A stretch of 64,000 nt of DNA. Origin: Venturia oleaginea. Its lineage: Eukaryota > Ascomycota > Dothideomycetes > Venturiales > Venturiaceae. Where the stretch lies: the NCBI GenBank assembly GCA_013176395.1, contig JABMLP010000006.1:124001-188000 (forward strand). The letters run 5' to 3'. The notes beneath the pieces are model-generated. The model made no database searches. It saw nothing but the letters and a program-made list of their open reading frames with translations, and was not told the origin of the DNA. This document shows, piece after piece, positions 13,418 to 25,534 of this stretch (position 1 is the first letter of the stretch; every line of letters starts with the position of its first letter). The position numbers and the translations under genes are program-made.

Positions 13418-14208
13418 AGTGATTGAGATGTAGGGAAATGCTGATGATAATGAAAGGAAAGATATGGGAAGTTGATATAGTGGTCGCTTTGGAAGAATGA
13501 TTAGAGAACGAAAAAATATTGCATTAGTCAGCATCAGCCTAAGGGGGAAGGTACGCCCTAAGACATGCATCTGCATCGAAGCGCGAGATGGGGAGGAAAC
13601 GCTAGTATAAGAAGGACCGAAGAATCGCCAGCTCGGCATGCCAGGCTTGCCATTCACGCCCTCCGCCTTACCAATGAATGTAATTGATCTTTTTCGATTG
13701 AACGTCGCCGGGAATTTAGCGATACTAACCTCGAGTTAGTGGCCCCTGTTTTGGTATACTACTACTTTGAAAGCAAATGCGGCGCAACAGATCATGAAAT
13801 TCGTAGCCAGCAATTGACTGATCAAATCCTCGTGAACGCTGTTTGTAAGCAAACATGCACATAGTGGAAAAAGGTAGGCCAGGGCGTTTCGAGTCGTCAC
13901 CAAAGGGAAGAAGGCAGGAGAATCTATACCAAGAAAGACTATACGCATCCTAACATCAGTGTCATCGATCAGCTCTATGCCTGGAATTTGTCAAAAGGCC
14001 TAATGCTAATTCTCAAAATCGATCGCCTGTACTACATATCAACCTACCAGACCATTCAAATCCTAATTTGCTGCCAGACTTCACCAAAAGTACCTGCTTC
14101 GCAAAGTCAAAGGCAGGATTGAGGTTTAGAATCGTGACCGATGCCAATGGATTGAGGGGGCGTTGAGGATCACCGTTATCTAGAACACCTGCTCAGGGAA
14201 AGCAAAGC
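13418..14208. other. Intergenic, DJ-1 gene promoter side
   Basis: This 790-bp gap separates two leftward genes. It should contain the DJ-1 gene promoter and the 3' end of the Myb-like gene. Nothing else is recognisable. Confidence 0.5.
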
Positions 14209-17113
14209 TCACAGCAGTGGCACCAAATCCATGTCAGGGACATTGAGCAGCCACTCCGGAATTTCGCTTTCGTCCATACCTTCGACAGTGCAATTGCGGA
14301 AATTTACCATCTCTTTCATGATCTCAGCCACAGTGCGACCCCGTAGCGGACCACCGCGAGACCCGTCATCGTTTCTCCGATAATGGCAGTACTCTTTGTA
14401 AAACTTCTTCCAAAAGAGTCCATCGTCTGATCGAACAATGTCAGCAATCAAAGACGGTGACAAGCTGGAAATATAGATAAACTCACGCGGAAGTTTAGCA
14501 AGACCCTCCTGTAAGGCTCCGACTTCTTCGTCTGTCCAGTCTTCGTCCCCATCGTTTGCGCTGGGACGATCCATGTGAGGAACACTTGACCGTGGTTTGA
14601 ATACGGCTTCGCGCTCGAATGGCTCTCCATTTGCATCACGAGAATAGGTCTTGTCTCGCCGTCGCAAATTAGGCATTGCGAGTTTCCCGAATAGTCGATT
14701 GAGATCGGTTTCAACATTTGCGCGCCACACGTACAGGACACGCAATCGATCGCTCTTCGGAGCCAACTCTGCTGTCCGTTTCTTCTCAATGTCTCTTTCG
14801 GCTCGTAAGCGTCTGACTTGTTGCGACCGACAGACCTTCCTTTCTCGTTCTTTTTCTTCAGCTTCCAATCTGTCGCGATGCCTTTCGAATTCTCTGAGGA
14901 CTCTTTTCAAAGGCGCCACGATGTTATTCTTCACAAGGTCTACGAGCGCAAGATCTGAGTCGACCGTAGTCTTCCACTTGAAGGATCTGCTGCCTAGATC
15001 GGTTATACAACGAGTGATATCAATCAGCCTAGAAAGATCTAAGGATATTATGTCCTCGTCGCTCTCAGTCCTCTCGAGAAGTTTGTACGATCCCATGGCC
15101 AGTAACTTGACAAGATCGGGAAATATGAACGCGTGGATGTCCCTCAAGAGATGTTGCGGGTTTCCAACACTTGCAGCATCAGGATCCAGGCTTTTTACCA
15201 TGTTTTGAAGCCTGATGACACGCCTACCGATTAGTTTCTTCTCCCCGATGGCATTTTTCTCTGTGGCTGGGTTAAGCAAAGCTTTATAGGACTTTCGAAT
15301 CTTGTAACAAATTTTACCAAGATCTTCGAACGGCGTTTCAACTGGTCGATTAAGTTTGAGCTCGCTCACGTGCTCTTCCAAGCTGGTCACCGATGCTAAG
15401 ACCTCCTTGAGCGGTGCAAACTGATGGAACAGCCGGGGCACAAAACGCGCATCAGGATCATCGTCATCAGATTCTGAGGCTCGCGAACTTCCGTCATCGC
15501 TTTCTTCATTGGCTTGTGTCAGCGCAGCTTGAGCTACCGGAGCATCGCTATCATCGCCCTCTTCCTCATTCACGGCTTCCTCCTCTTCGGCCGCCCCATT
15601 CTGTACAGCTTTCATCGGACGAGCTGGCTTCCTTGGACTCTCTTCTTCTATCACAAGAGGAGGCTCTTCCTGGTGGGTAGATTGCGGAGCCTGAGTCTGT
15701 TCAAATGGTTTTCCAACTCGTCTTGGAGTCGACGGAGAAGAAGGATCTGGCGGATGTGAGTTGTGAACCCGGATGGGCTGGACTAGACTGGTGGCAGGAG
15801 GCACAGCATTTGATTGAGATCCGTGTGATGATTGAGAACTCGACGCAGACAGCTCTTCTAACCTGCGACGTTTTGCTGGGCCAATGAACGTTTGTATTTC
15901 TGTCGTCTTCCTCTTCTTGTTCTTCGGCGAGGAAGCTGTCTTCTTGACCGGGCCTAGCTTGAGCGTTGAGCATTGAAGGGCAATTGCACCTTCAGTGCGC
16001 CTCGGTAGACACTACAGCAAGCAAGGTTAGCACGCAATATCCAGCGACTGAGATTGTTCTACCTTCGCCATCTCCTCCACAGATAATCCTTCCGAGTGTA
16101 ATCTCTTTAACAAAGCTTTCTCTTCTCTAATCCATTGATTGCTGGCGGCAGCACTCTGCGCATGCACCTTTGATTGGAGATTATGTTTGGTGGCATAGGC
16201 TTGAAGTGCTTTGAGACTTCGATTAGGAAACATCTAAGTATACTTGTCAGCGTATTTTCGAAAGGTCTAGCATTGATTCGAAACACCTTGTGAATTTCCT
16301 GCCATGATTGACCTGCCTCGCGGGCTTGTCTCAATTTCAAAGCTTCTTCCTCTGTCCACTCCGCGCCTGGGCCCTTTATCGGTCGTTCTTGAATTGTGGG
16401 AGTGGGAGTTATGGATCGAATTTCAGCAGTCTGTTGAGAAGTTCGTTTCAAATGTGCAAAAATGGCCAGTCCTGCTGCCGCACGTGTGGTGTCTGTATCA
16501 TTATACGTAGCTACATTCTGTCGCGATCGTCCACTCCTCCGTTCTCGATTGTCATTGGCGCTGGGTGACGACGTCTGAGCCCCACCAACGCCTTTGCGAA
16601 GAGCAGACCTATTCGGCGGCTCCTTTTCTGACCTCATCTGCACTTTTTCCGAACTTCTAGTCTCTTTGCTAGGTGGTGCTGGTGGCGCCTTTAGGCTGGC
16701 AGGTATTACAGGCACAGGAAACGAAGAGGGCCTAATAAGCTTGCCCTTTGGTCTTCTTCTACCCTTCTTCGCGACGGCTAAACTCAGCAGCCCTGCGGAC
16801 TCGGTCGCGATTGGATCTTTGAAGTGTACGGACTTGCGACTAGAATTCAAATTGTTCGCAGGCGCTGGACGATCTGGAGTAACAATCGGCGATGGAATTG
16901 AGGACGAAGGAGGGAAGCTCGTGTTAGCTTCTCGTAGCAGCTGTTCGGAAGGAGAATTATCGTCTTCTGTGTAAGAAGATTAGCATAGAGCTGGTGCGTA
17001 CTGAGCGCATACTTGCCCGACTCCTCGCTCTCCGCCGTCGTTGGGACTTCGTACATGTCCCTTCGCGGCGGCCGACTTCTCGGTGTTAAAGAAGCTTTGG
17101 ACAGTTTTGCCAT
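14209..17113 (-). CDS. Myb/SANT-repeat nuclear protein, function unknown
   Basis: This is a predicted nuclear protein of 916 residues in four exons: 17113-17017, 16966-16287, 16233-16063 and 16011-14209. Two Myb/SANT-like repeats are assembled only after splicing. The first runs from AEWTEEEALKLRQ through HKMFPNRSLKALQAY. The second runs from NQWIREEKALLKRL through EEMAKCLPRRTEGAI. Clean reconstruction of both repeats supports the introns. The first intron has a GC donor (GCAAGT) and an AG acceptor. The rest is charged, with acidic low-complexity stretches and a basic coiled segment. A 60-nt in-frame stretch at about 14430-14489 has a GTGAGT start, a GCTGAC branch and a CAG end, so it may be a further intron (896 residues if removed). 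I do not recognise an orthologue by name. Confidence 0.75.
16967..17016 (-). other. GC-AG intron
   Basis: This 50-nt intron begins GCAAGT and ends ACACAG, with a branch-like GCTAATC before the acceptor. Removing it joins an acidic Ser/Glu stretch in phase. No GT donor nearby gives an open frame. Confidence 0.6.
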
Positions 17114-17335
17114 TGTGGTTATAGCAATTGTAACGAAGGTATGGTGAAAGCATACTTCAGCATCTCAGCCGGCGCATATTGAGAGTGGCTGGTACCGACG
17201 CAGGGATGGCTTCCGTCTAGTCCAATCATCACGAGCACGGTCACGGTGTCCTCCGTTTGTGAACACCTACCTATTCTGCTTCATCAACTCGAATTATATC
17301 AACACGCATCTTTTTCTGCTCCTACAATACCAAAC

Positions 17336-18888
17336 ATGGCAGAAAACCTCCCCAGAGGTACTCTCGCCATTCTCGATCCCTCGAAACCACACACCTTTGC
17401 CGTTCCCTCGAAACGCATAAATGAAGGCGAAGACGTCCAAACATGGCTAACAACCTACGCCTACACCGAAATCATGACCTTCGTCCTCCAACTAAACGCC
17501 GCCATGTTTCCCCTTAAACTCGCAGACTCTTCAGAAATTCAATCATGGGAATTGGAAAGCAAAAACGCAGTCACATCACCTGCAGTACTGAGTCTAAGAC
17601 TGATGGTCACGAAATTGGAAGTCATAATCGATGAAGCACCACCGGATCCTGGCCCGAGAAGATTTGGGAACATGAGCTTTAGAAAGTGGTATCAGATTGT
17701 TGAGGAGAGGGTCGATGGGCTCTTGGAGTCGCACGTGCCGGAACAGGTTTTGAGGTTTGGGGAAGGGGGGCTTAGAAGCGAGGAAGATGCTGTTACGCCA
17801 AAGGAGGAATTGAAGAAGTATTTGCTTGGTAGTTTCGGAAGTGCCCAACGACTGGACTACGGAACTGGTCATGAATTGAGCTTCCTTGCGTTTCTGGGAT
17901 GCATATGGAAGTTGGGCGGATTCAATGCAAAATCAGATCCTTGGGGGACAGAAGAGCGAGGGATTGTGCTTGGAGTGATTGAGCCGTATGTTGTCACAAT
18001 ACTCGAAATCTTGCCGATTCTGACTCTTGACCAAGATACCTCCACCTCATTCGTAAACTAATCCTAACATACACCCTGGAGCCAGCCGGTTCCCACGGAG
18101 TTTGGGGTCTAGACGACCACTCCTTCCTTCCTTATATCTTCGGCTCAGCTCAACTCTCACCCGCAATCTCAACACCAGCCGACATCCCCTCGGAAGGTTC
18201 AGCCCCAAACGCCCCAAAATCCGGCGATGTAGTAAAATCAATGACTATCGACCGCGAGCGAAAAAAGAACATGTACTTCTCCGCCATCGGTTTCATCTAC
18301 GATGTCAAACGCGGTCCGTTCTGGGAACACTCACCTATTCTGTTCGACATCTCTGGTGTCACGGCTGGTTGGGCCAAGATTAACAAAGGGATGATCAAAA
18401 TGTACAATGCGGAGGTATTGGGCAAGTTTCCAGTGGTCCAGCATTTTCCATTTGGTTCTTTGTTTCAGTGGACGCATAACCCCGATGCACCTATTCCGAT
18501 GGCGACAACGCATACCAATGCACAACCTTCTTCTCAACCTTCGTTTCATGGTGCGAGGGAGACATCGGCGCCGAAACCACCGTCGTCTGTGCCTTCATCA
18601 ACAACCCGTCCACCGCAAATGGCAGGAGACATGGCGGGGACAAAAGCACCCTGGCTTTCGGGATCAACGCATCGTACACCCGCCATGCCGGGCGCTTCCT
18701 TACCAGGTCCAACGACGAGCTGGACAGGACAATCGGGGGCACTAGGGATGCCGGCTACAAAAGCTCCATGGGCGAATGCGAGATCAAGTGGTGGTGGAAT
18801 GCCGACTCGATTCCCACCATCAAATGCTGGTCCAGCACGAGATTCGTCATCAGATAGCTCACATTCACCTATCCCACCATCAGATTAA
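17336..18888 (+). CDS. RRD1: PP2A activator / peptidyl-prolyl isomerase (PTPA)
   Basis: Phosphotyrosyl phosphatase activator (PTPA) acts as a chaperone and peptidyl-prolyl isomerase for the PP2A catalytic subunit and its relatives. Exons are 17336-17985 and 18036-18888 (500 residues). The 50-nt intron has a GTATGT donor, and removing it restores the conserved join [30 protein letters not shown]. Other PTPA motifs are [14 protein letters not shown], and [16 protein letters not shown] followed by [13 protein letters not shown]. The core ends near residue 365. The last 130 residues are rich in Pro, Ser and Thr with repeated TKAPW. A long C-terminal tail is typical of the RRD1 type rather than RRD2, which is why I use that symbol. 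Confidence 0.93.
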
Positions 18889-20071
18889 GGCCGCTTTACG
18901 TGGTACTCACTACCAACCACCATCATATACCTTAGACCCCTCCCTGTCAGCTGGTGCGTGGCAGCCAATGGACTGCGACATAGGAGATTAATCACTGAAA
19001 CAGGCGCTATCAATGTATCAGCGTGGTACCCAGGAAAGCCGCGCCCGTCGGAGCTCGCTCGAAAAGCTCACAACAAGCTGAAATAGGAGAAGGAAGCTGC
19101 AATTGATCCCCTCTCCCATAAACCACCAAAATGCGCTCCCTGGAGTCACGGCAGCGCCATGTGCAAGGCCTTCCCCATCGAGGTAAGAGCCAGAATTCAG
19201 AGAAGAAGATGAGGAAAGGCCACCGTCTATACAGGCTTAACTACGAATAAATGAGATATAGAAGATGAATCAAGAAGAATCGAAACATGAATACAAAAAG
19301 GACAAATCGCGCTTGCCAACGTTTTTGCATTAACTAACACACTAGACTAAAGATGACGCGCCCGATGGCTTGACACTAACGATATCCAAAGCAGCAATGT
19401 CGACGAGAGGAAAATCGTATGAGCAGAAATTAAAACAGTTGAACCCACGGAAATCTGTTCTCACCGCGTTCAATTTCTTGGGTTGTCCCAAACACGGATG
19501 CACATGCCAAATCATCGACCAAACCATCAAACCCTAAATTTCTCATCGCAACGTGTCAACGGCGCGCACGTTAGCGGACCGGCTCGTACCTAGATATCTG
19601 AAACATTCTCAGTATGGTCATTGTGACGATGATTCAAAACCTAAAAGTAGACTTCATCTCCTCGTGTCCTCTTTCTTTGCTTCGACGCGCACCCACATAT
19701 GAACTCAGCGATGTGACTGAGGCGCGCAGATGAAGATCCTTCCTTAACACAGAGATCGGGAAACAACTGGACAAGAGTAAGTATCACCATTGGATATAGA
19801 AACTAAAGCTAAAGCAACTACCTACAAATGCAGACGCTCACATCGCTCACGAGGTTTGGGGGTATAAAATAGGCCTTTCCATCTTTCCTTCCATCACACT
19901 CTTCTCCTCCCATGCCTTCCATTGCCAAAGGCAAATCATTCTCAAACTCTAACAAAAGCAAGCTAAGCATTTTCAGCTTTCCCGCAAAATTATTCCGAAC
20001 ACATCTCCTTATTATCGGCCTCGCTCCTTATCTCGCCAAACAAATTGTAGAACCAGAAGTAGGGCAATGAT
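18889..20071. other. Intergenic between convergent genes
   Basis: This 1.2-kb stretch follows RRD1 and precedes the stop codon of the leftward Ala/Pro-rich gene. Only short unrecognised frames are present. Confidence 0.5.
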
Positions 20072-20870
20072 TTAGTGAGCAGCAAGGTGTGGTTCGTCGG
20101 ACAAAGGTCCACTCGTTGCAGACATTGCACCCTCGGTGGGAGGAGCGGGTGCCTCGGGTTTGACCTCTGGAACAGCTGGAGTTGGTGCTGGGGCGGCTGG
20201 AGTCTCGCTAGGAGCAGCGGCGGTCTTCTTTGAAGCTTCTGCGGCTGGGGCCGGGGCTGGAGCCGGAGCTGGAGCTGGAGTCTCTTTTGGTACTTCGCCG
20301 GCAAGTGCCGCAGTCGTGCTGGTCGGGGCGGCGGAGGAGATGACAGCTGGGGCAGGTGCGGCTAAAAATGGTTAGTGGGATGTAATGGCATGGCATGAGA
20401 TGCGAAAAAGCAGACAAGGAATTACGTACTCTCAGCAGGCGCCTTTGGCTCGACAGCAGGTGTTGGGGCCGCGACTGGTTCAGGAGCAGCCGGCGTGCTC
20501 TCAACGGGCTTTGCGTCAGTAGATGGAGCAGCGGGAGTTGTTGCTGGTGCGGCCGGAGCTGGCGCGGTCTCTGTTGGAGCTGTCTCGGTCTTGGTGGGCT
20601 CGGTGACGGGAGCGGTCGTTGGCTCTTCAGTCTTTATCTTCTTGTCCTTCTTCTTGAAGATGCCTCGAAAGACCTTCTTTACGAGGTTGACCGCATCTGG
20701 TGCTGTTCGGGCGTGTCATGTTAGCTTGGTCGCGCTGGAGTGAGGTGGGGGCGTGTGAGGGAGAGAAAGTCTCGTCTTCGCGTTGGATTGACGAGGCGCT
20801 TGTTCTCGTTGAAACGGGGTTGGAACTGCAATGAGGCATGATGAGATATTGACTTACGAACTCCGGGCAT
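20072..20870 (-). CDS. Small Ala/Pro-rich protein with basic N-terminal motif
   Basis: This is a hypothetical protein of 191 residues in three exons: 20870-20858 (13 nt), 20702-20430 and 20361-20072. The tiny first exon encodes MPGV and joins in phase to PPDAVNLVKKVFRGIF followed by a lysine run. That N-terminal segment looks like a designed amphipathic and basic motif, while the rest is Ala/Pro/Thr/Glu-rich and probably disordered. The donor GTAAGT and the acceptor after a CTAAC branch support intron 1; GTACGT and TTTTAG support intron 2. Function is unknown. The DNA of the disordered part carries short GCTCCAGCC-like repeats. No membrane segment or signal peptide is seen. Confidence 0.68.
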
Positions 20871-21513
20871 GATTACTGGTTGTTGTATAGCTGAGTTGTG
20901 GAATGATAAGCGATGATGGTGGTTGATGGAGCTTGTTTGTTGTTTGTTGATGTCCAGGATTGAGCGAGAGCTGCAAAGTAGGTAGATGAAGACGCGGGAA
21001 GTTTGGCGTGACTTCGACCCTCGTCCTCGTCCAGCCACTCTCAGTTATCTACTCAGTACTCCATTTCCTTTTGTTGATGGGATCAGAAGAGGAGATGCTC
21101 CCGTGTATTCAGGGTTCCTCCAGTGCACTGCTCGCTAGGTGGTACGCTGTCGGTCGCTATTAAAAGCACCGCTATCACAGCAATACCTCGACGTGCATAT
21201 TCTTTGCCTTGCATTGAGTCCACCATGCTTTGCATACAGCGTAGTGGGTCTCCAATGTAATGCCTTCTCGTCGGCCAAAAAAGACATTAGGCATCATTGG
21301 TGAATGAGGTGCCCATGGAAGGGGTATTCTTACCAAACCATCCCTCGACCATCTCCTAATGTCATCACCTCTAGCGCTCACATCCGGAAGTACAACAGTC
21401 CCGTTGCACACGACCGGAACTACACACCGGGCCTGGACTGGCTCAATGCTCGTGGTCACAGCTGAGAGGAAACTATAGGAACGAGGGCGATCAATTGGTG
21501 CCACTGCAGTGAC
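20871..21513. other. Intergenic
   Basis: This holds the promoter side of the Ala/Pro-rich gene. An open frame at 21175-21504 (-) is not recognisable as any family and does not match the missing C-terminal part of the neighbouring acyltransferase relic. Confidence 0.4.
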
Positions 21514-21880
21514 TTATCGAATGGAGACGTAAGTGGCCATGCTCTCAAATTGCTGGCCACAATCCTTCACCCAATCCCAAATCTGCTCCCACAGAAATTG
21601 ATAACGAGCTACATATGGTAATCTCCCCATCCTTACAAGAATCAACGCTATGAACGTCGCCACGAATGAGGGCAGGAATAATCGGAGCCAGCGACGAAAC
21701 ATACTTCCCGCCAATCCATTTAGAAGTTTTTCTGACTTCTGAGCGCGTGTGGACTTAAGGAGGGAGTAACTGAGTACGAATCCGGAGATGACGAAAAAGT
21801 TGCGATAACGCCACAGACTTGGTGGTGTTTTATTGCATGGATGGTAGCAGGGCTGAAGGGGCTGGCGCTTTTGCAGGCTC
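21514..21880 (-). pseudogene. Truncated acyltransferase-3 family relic
   Basis: An open stretch reads NFFVISGFVLSYSLLKSTR, then SMFRRWLRLFLPSFVATF and later FLWEQIWDW. This order resembles the membrane region of fungal acyltransferase-3 (OAT-like) proteins, where FFVISGFVLSY is followed by a basic RRWLRL membrane segment. No N-terminal part with the expected histidine, and no downstream HLWTIPIEF-like segment, can be found in any nearby frame. The frame ends in a stop at 21514. I therefore read it as a truncated copy. A short expressed gene is possible but less likely. Confidence 0.5.
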
Positions 21881-22492
21881 GATTTGGCAGCGGAGTTGAT
21901 TGCATGGGGAATAGGTGAGAAGAAAGAAAGGAGAGGTAAAATCGAAAAGAGATTTATACGATATCATGGGCTCCTGTTAGAACCAGAAGGAGAGAGCTGC
22001 CTCGACTCATTTTTGATACTTGAGGATAATGCAAAATAAGGTGTAGTCGTATTGTGCTTTGCTTTGGATGGATCCAATGATGAGAACGGACAACACAGAA
22101 GGATGAACCCCGCGGTTGATGCTCGCATGGTATTATACAGAAAACGATCTGCTAACTTACCGTCACACTCTACTACGTAAGCACGAGCAACTTTTCAGGG
22201 TCCGCATGAACCGACATCAGTTCTCGAAACTCAATCACATTCTGACCTCTATTTCAGTACTAAGCCATGGTAAACATTGAATCCAGCAGAAGCCAGTGAT
22301 GGAAACACTCGGCCTGTCAAAAGTACCCCATTTCCCCAGATGAATCTAGTGCGGGGTCTGCCTGGTTACAGCCGACGCCGACCGTAAACTCTCCGCATTC
22401 CACCTAGGTCTGACGCTTGATCGCTCGAACAATCTCAGGCTCGAAAATCTTTTACAAATTCCAGATCAAATCATCGTTTGCTCACAGACAAC

Positions 22493-24081
22493 ATGGCTAT
22501 CGAGGTTCCACCACTTGTTGCCAGCCGTGTATCGCCCAAAGCTAGAGACATCCTGGAAAGAGTATTGCCTTCGATCAGGCACATACATACATACAGTTCA
22601 AGCTAATATGATGCTTAGGTTGAGAAGTTTGTTGAGGAAGAATGTAAATGATGCTCACAGAATTCGAGATGCCCGAGATACTGACTTTCGAAAAGGTATG
22701 CCATGCGACGTCGTCGCCCATGCTCAACACGCCGCTTTCGAGAAAAGATTTGGACAGTATCCGCCCGTGATCGATGATCTCAAGGAGAAAGCCAAGAAAC
22801 TCGGCCTTTGGAATATCTTCCTGAGTAAGACGCATTACACCGAGGGTGCTGGTTTGACCAATCTTGAATATGGATTGGTTGCTATGATACTCGGGAAATC
22901 ATTGCTTGCTTCAGAGGTACTGTTCTCAGCTCAATTCTATCGACTCATGTCTAACACTTTCAAGGCCGTTAATTGCTCTGCTCCTGATACAGGGAATATG
23001 GAGGTCATTGCCAAATATGGATCAGCTCAGCAGAAGAGGGAATGGCTTCAGCCTCTTCTTGATGGCAAGATTCGTTCGGCGTTTTTGATGACGGAGAGAG
23101 CTGTTGCTTCATCCGATGCAAAGAACATATCCATGTCTTGTGTTCGTGAGGGTGACGAATTGGTCCTTAACGGATCGGTATGTTCACATTCCAGTTCAAC
23201 TTGCACCAGCTTCTAAACTTACTTGCAGAAATGGTGGAGCAGTGGAGCTGGTGATCCACGATGCAAAGTATACATCACAGTTGCAAAAACCGATCCCAAC
23301 AATCCAGATCCATACAAACAGCAGAGGTGATGATCTCTCAACCGACCATCTCAAAACATAAATTCTGATTTTCAATAGTATGATCCTCGTCCCAGCAGAC
23401 ACCCCAGGCATCACAATCGAACGTATGCTAACAGTCTACGGCTACGACGACGCACCCCACGGCCACGCCGAAATAACCTTTAAAAACGTCCGCCTCCCAG
23501 TCTCAGCAATGATCTTAGGCCCAGGCCGCGGCTTCGAAATCCTCCAAGGACGTCTCGGCCCCGGCCGTATCCACCACGCCATGCGCTGCGTAGGAGCCGC
23601 AGAACGAGCTCTCGAACTAATGATCGCCCGCGTCAACGATCCCGCCAGGAAAACATTCGGGAAACAATTGAACCAACATGGTGTTATTATGGAATGGATC
23701 GCTCGTTCTAGGATGGAAATTGACGCCGCTCGTCTCGTTGTTCTGAACGCTGCGATAAAGATTGATGATACGGATGCGAAGGGTGCGCAACGGGAGATTG
23801 CGGCGGCGAAGGTAATGGTCCCGCAGGTGGCGTTGCAAGTTATCGATCGTGCTGTGCAAGCTCATGGTGCTGCGGGTGTGAGTCAAGACACACCATTGGC
23901 CTCAATGTGGGCGCATCTGAGAACGATCCGTATTGCGGATGGGCCTGATGAGGTACATTTGCAGCAAATGGGACGTAATGAGAACAAACGCAATCAAGCT
24001 ATTTTGGGGAAATTCGATGAGCAGAAGAGGAGGAATGCGCAGAAGATGAAGGAGTATGGACTCAAGGCTTCAAATTTATAG
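22493..24081 (+). CDS. Acyl-CoA dehydrogenase family protein
   Basis: This is an FAD-dependent acyl-CoA dehydrogenase of the fungal ACAD10/11-like type, expected to oxidise acyl-CoA thioesters in mitochondria or peroxisomes. Six exons are read: 22493-22561, 22619-22643, 22696-22916, 22965-23177, 23229-23326 and 23379-24081, giving 442 residues. Intron removal restores the continuous family core: [81 protein letters not shown] and [10 protein letters not shown]. Within [15 protein letters not shown] the usual MTEPxVASSDA proline is arginine. The protein lacks the kinase domain of mammalian ACAD10/11. Substrate chain length cannot be read from sequence. Confidence 0.92.
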
Positions 24082-25190
24082 AAAATTGAGATGCGAATTC
24101 TAAAAGCTTGACACCAGTATATCTCCCATGACTCCGACGATCTTCTCCAATCGAAATCATCTATTCAATAGTTTATCGATTGCCAGATATTCGAGAAGAA
24201 AAGCCATCACAAAACAAACCTTCATTTTCTTGTCCACGTGACATTTTCAAGTGGGTAACTAAGTTAATCACAAAGGAAACGCGCCACACATGTCACTAAA
24301 CGTTCCACGTGACAGTATCCATAACAATTCAGCTAGTTAGAGACGGCGGCGAGTGGGGATATAGATTTAGTGTCAATCTCCTTAAATAATTACTTTACAT
24401 GATAAGCAGTTTTATTACCCTTGCCCCGTAATTATAGTGTCACGGGGCGGGTTCGGGTATCAGGAGGAAGGAGCAGCAGCAGGAACAGGTATCATTCAAC
24501 AGGCTATATACGAACTGGCAGGCAAACCAACGGGCAGTTTTAATGACAGAACGCAGCTCAAAGAGCTACGAATTGGTTGAAGCCACGTAGGCTTTAAAAC
24601 CTTTCCTCGGCAGAACTCCGGTTCTGCCTTGATCACGTGCCGTGGGGCCACCCCAACGGCGGGAAGGACTTGTCCGCGGTCGTACCGTGACATATAGAGT
24701 GCTTCTACGAAATTAATAAGGAGAAAGATAATAAGCACCAATTAGAGCCTATGGACCTGGGCGTGCCCTACGTCCGCTTTTCGAGTAATTGCTCACTTTT
24801 TGTTTAGATTCCTCAATCACTCCAAAACCGCAATAAGGCAAGAAAAGCTTTCAACAGTTATGGGGGCCAAAACAACGTTGAACGACGTGTTTGATAGGCA
24901 TGATTTTCATGCTCAGCTGTTCTCGATTGCATGCTGCAAATGTCCTCGTCCAATCAAGAACCACGATACCAGTAGCACGTGTATTTGCAAATGTACTATA
25001 TATATATCTATTTGATATGTGTAGCTGGAGACGTTAGCCGGATATATGTTAGACAGCTTCCCGTACCTGATATTCAACCAGAGCCCTCGGCGTCAAGAAA
25101 CTTCAACGAGACCCTCCGATTTCAAGACACTTCGACTTCAAGCTCAAACAAAAAGTAAAGTTCCCTCCCACCTTATAATCTCGATTTCTC
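24082..25190. other. Gene-poor intergenic region
   Basis: No supported gene. A short stem-loop with 7-bp arms (GCCCCGT/ACGGGGC) is at 24423-24448. The DNA around 24560-24760 has the look of decayed coding or repeat sequence, but I cannot place it. Confidence 0.4.
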
Positions 25191-25212
25191 TAACAAAGTT
25201 AGCCACAGTGAA

Positions 25213-25534
25213 GGTGCCATCTCTGACCGCGCTCGCACTCCTTATCCTCCCAGCCCATGCGAGGAACTGGCGATGTACTTTATCCCACGATAAAGTTGAC
25301 CCCTTATACGACCCATCCTTGAGAGCTTGGGAGGAAAGAATCTGTAAATTAGGCGATGGGGCCTTGACATCAACTGGAAATGCTTGCCTCGTCTTCGTCC
25401 CTAGTAACTCAGGTTCTGTCCCCGCACTTTTTGCGAAAGCATATCGTCCTGCTCTTTCGGCACCAGGAAAGAACGATATCACAGTCCACGCCACCTGGAT
25501 CTGCCAAAGTCTAGCTCTACCACATCATAAATGA
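25213..25534 (+). pseudogene. Probable dead gene for a small secreted protein
   Basis: An open frame reads KVPSLTALALLILPAHA, a good signal peptide with an AHA cleavage site, followed by a mature part with four cysteines (WRC, RIC, NAC, WIC). The codon where the start methionine is expected is GTG (25210-25212 region) instead of ATG, and no in-frame ATG sits closer than the upstream methionine at about 25046, which would bury the signal peptide. I infer a lost start codon or an unseen 5' exon. Not assigned to a family. Confidence 0.35.

Noticed and set aside
14651..15208. Long + strand frame
   Set aside because: It is antisense to the Myb-repeat gene, Ser/Arg-rich, and explained by the codon bias of the true gene.
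20136..20375. Gly/Ala-rich + strand frame
   Set aside because: It is the complement of the Ala/Pro-rich coding repeats of the leftward gene.
24423..24448. Stem-loop with 7-bp GC-rich arms
   Set aside because: Short arms and no poly-T or gene context; not enough to call a regulatory RNA or a terminator.
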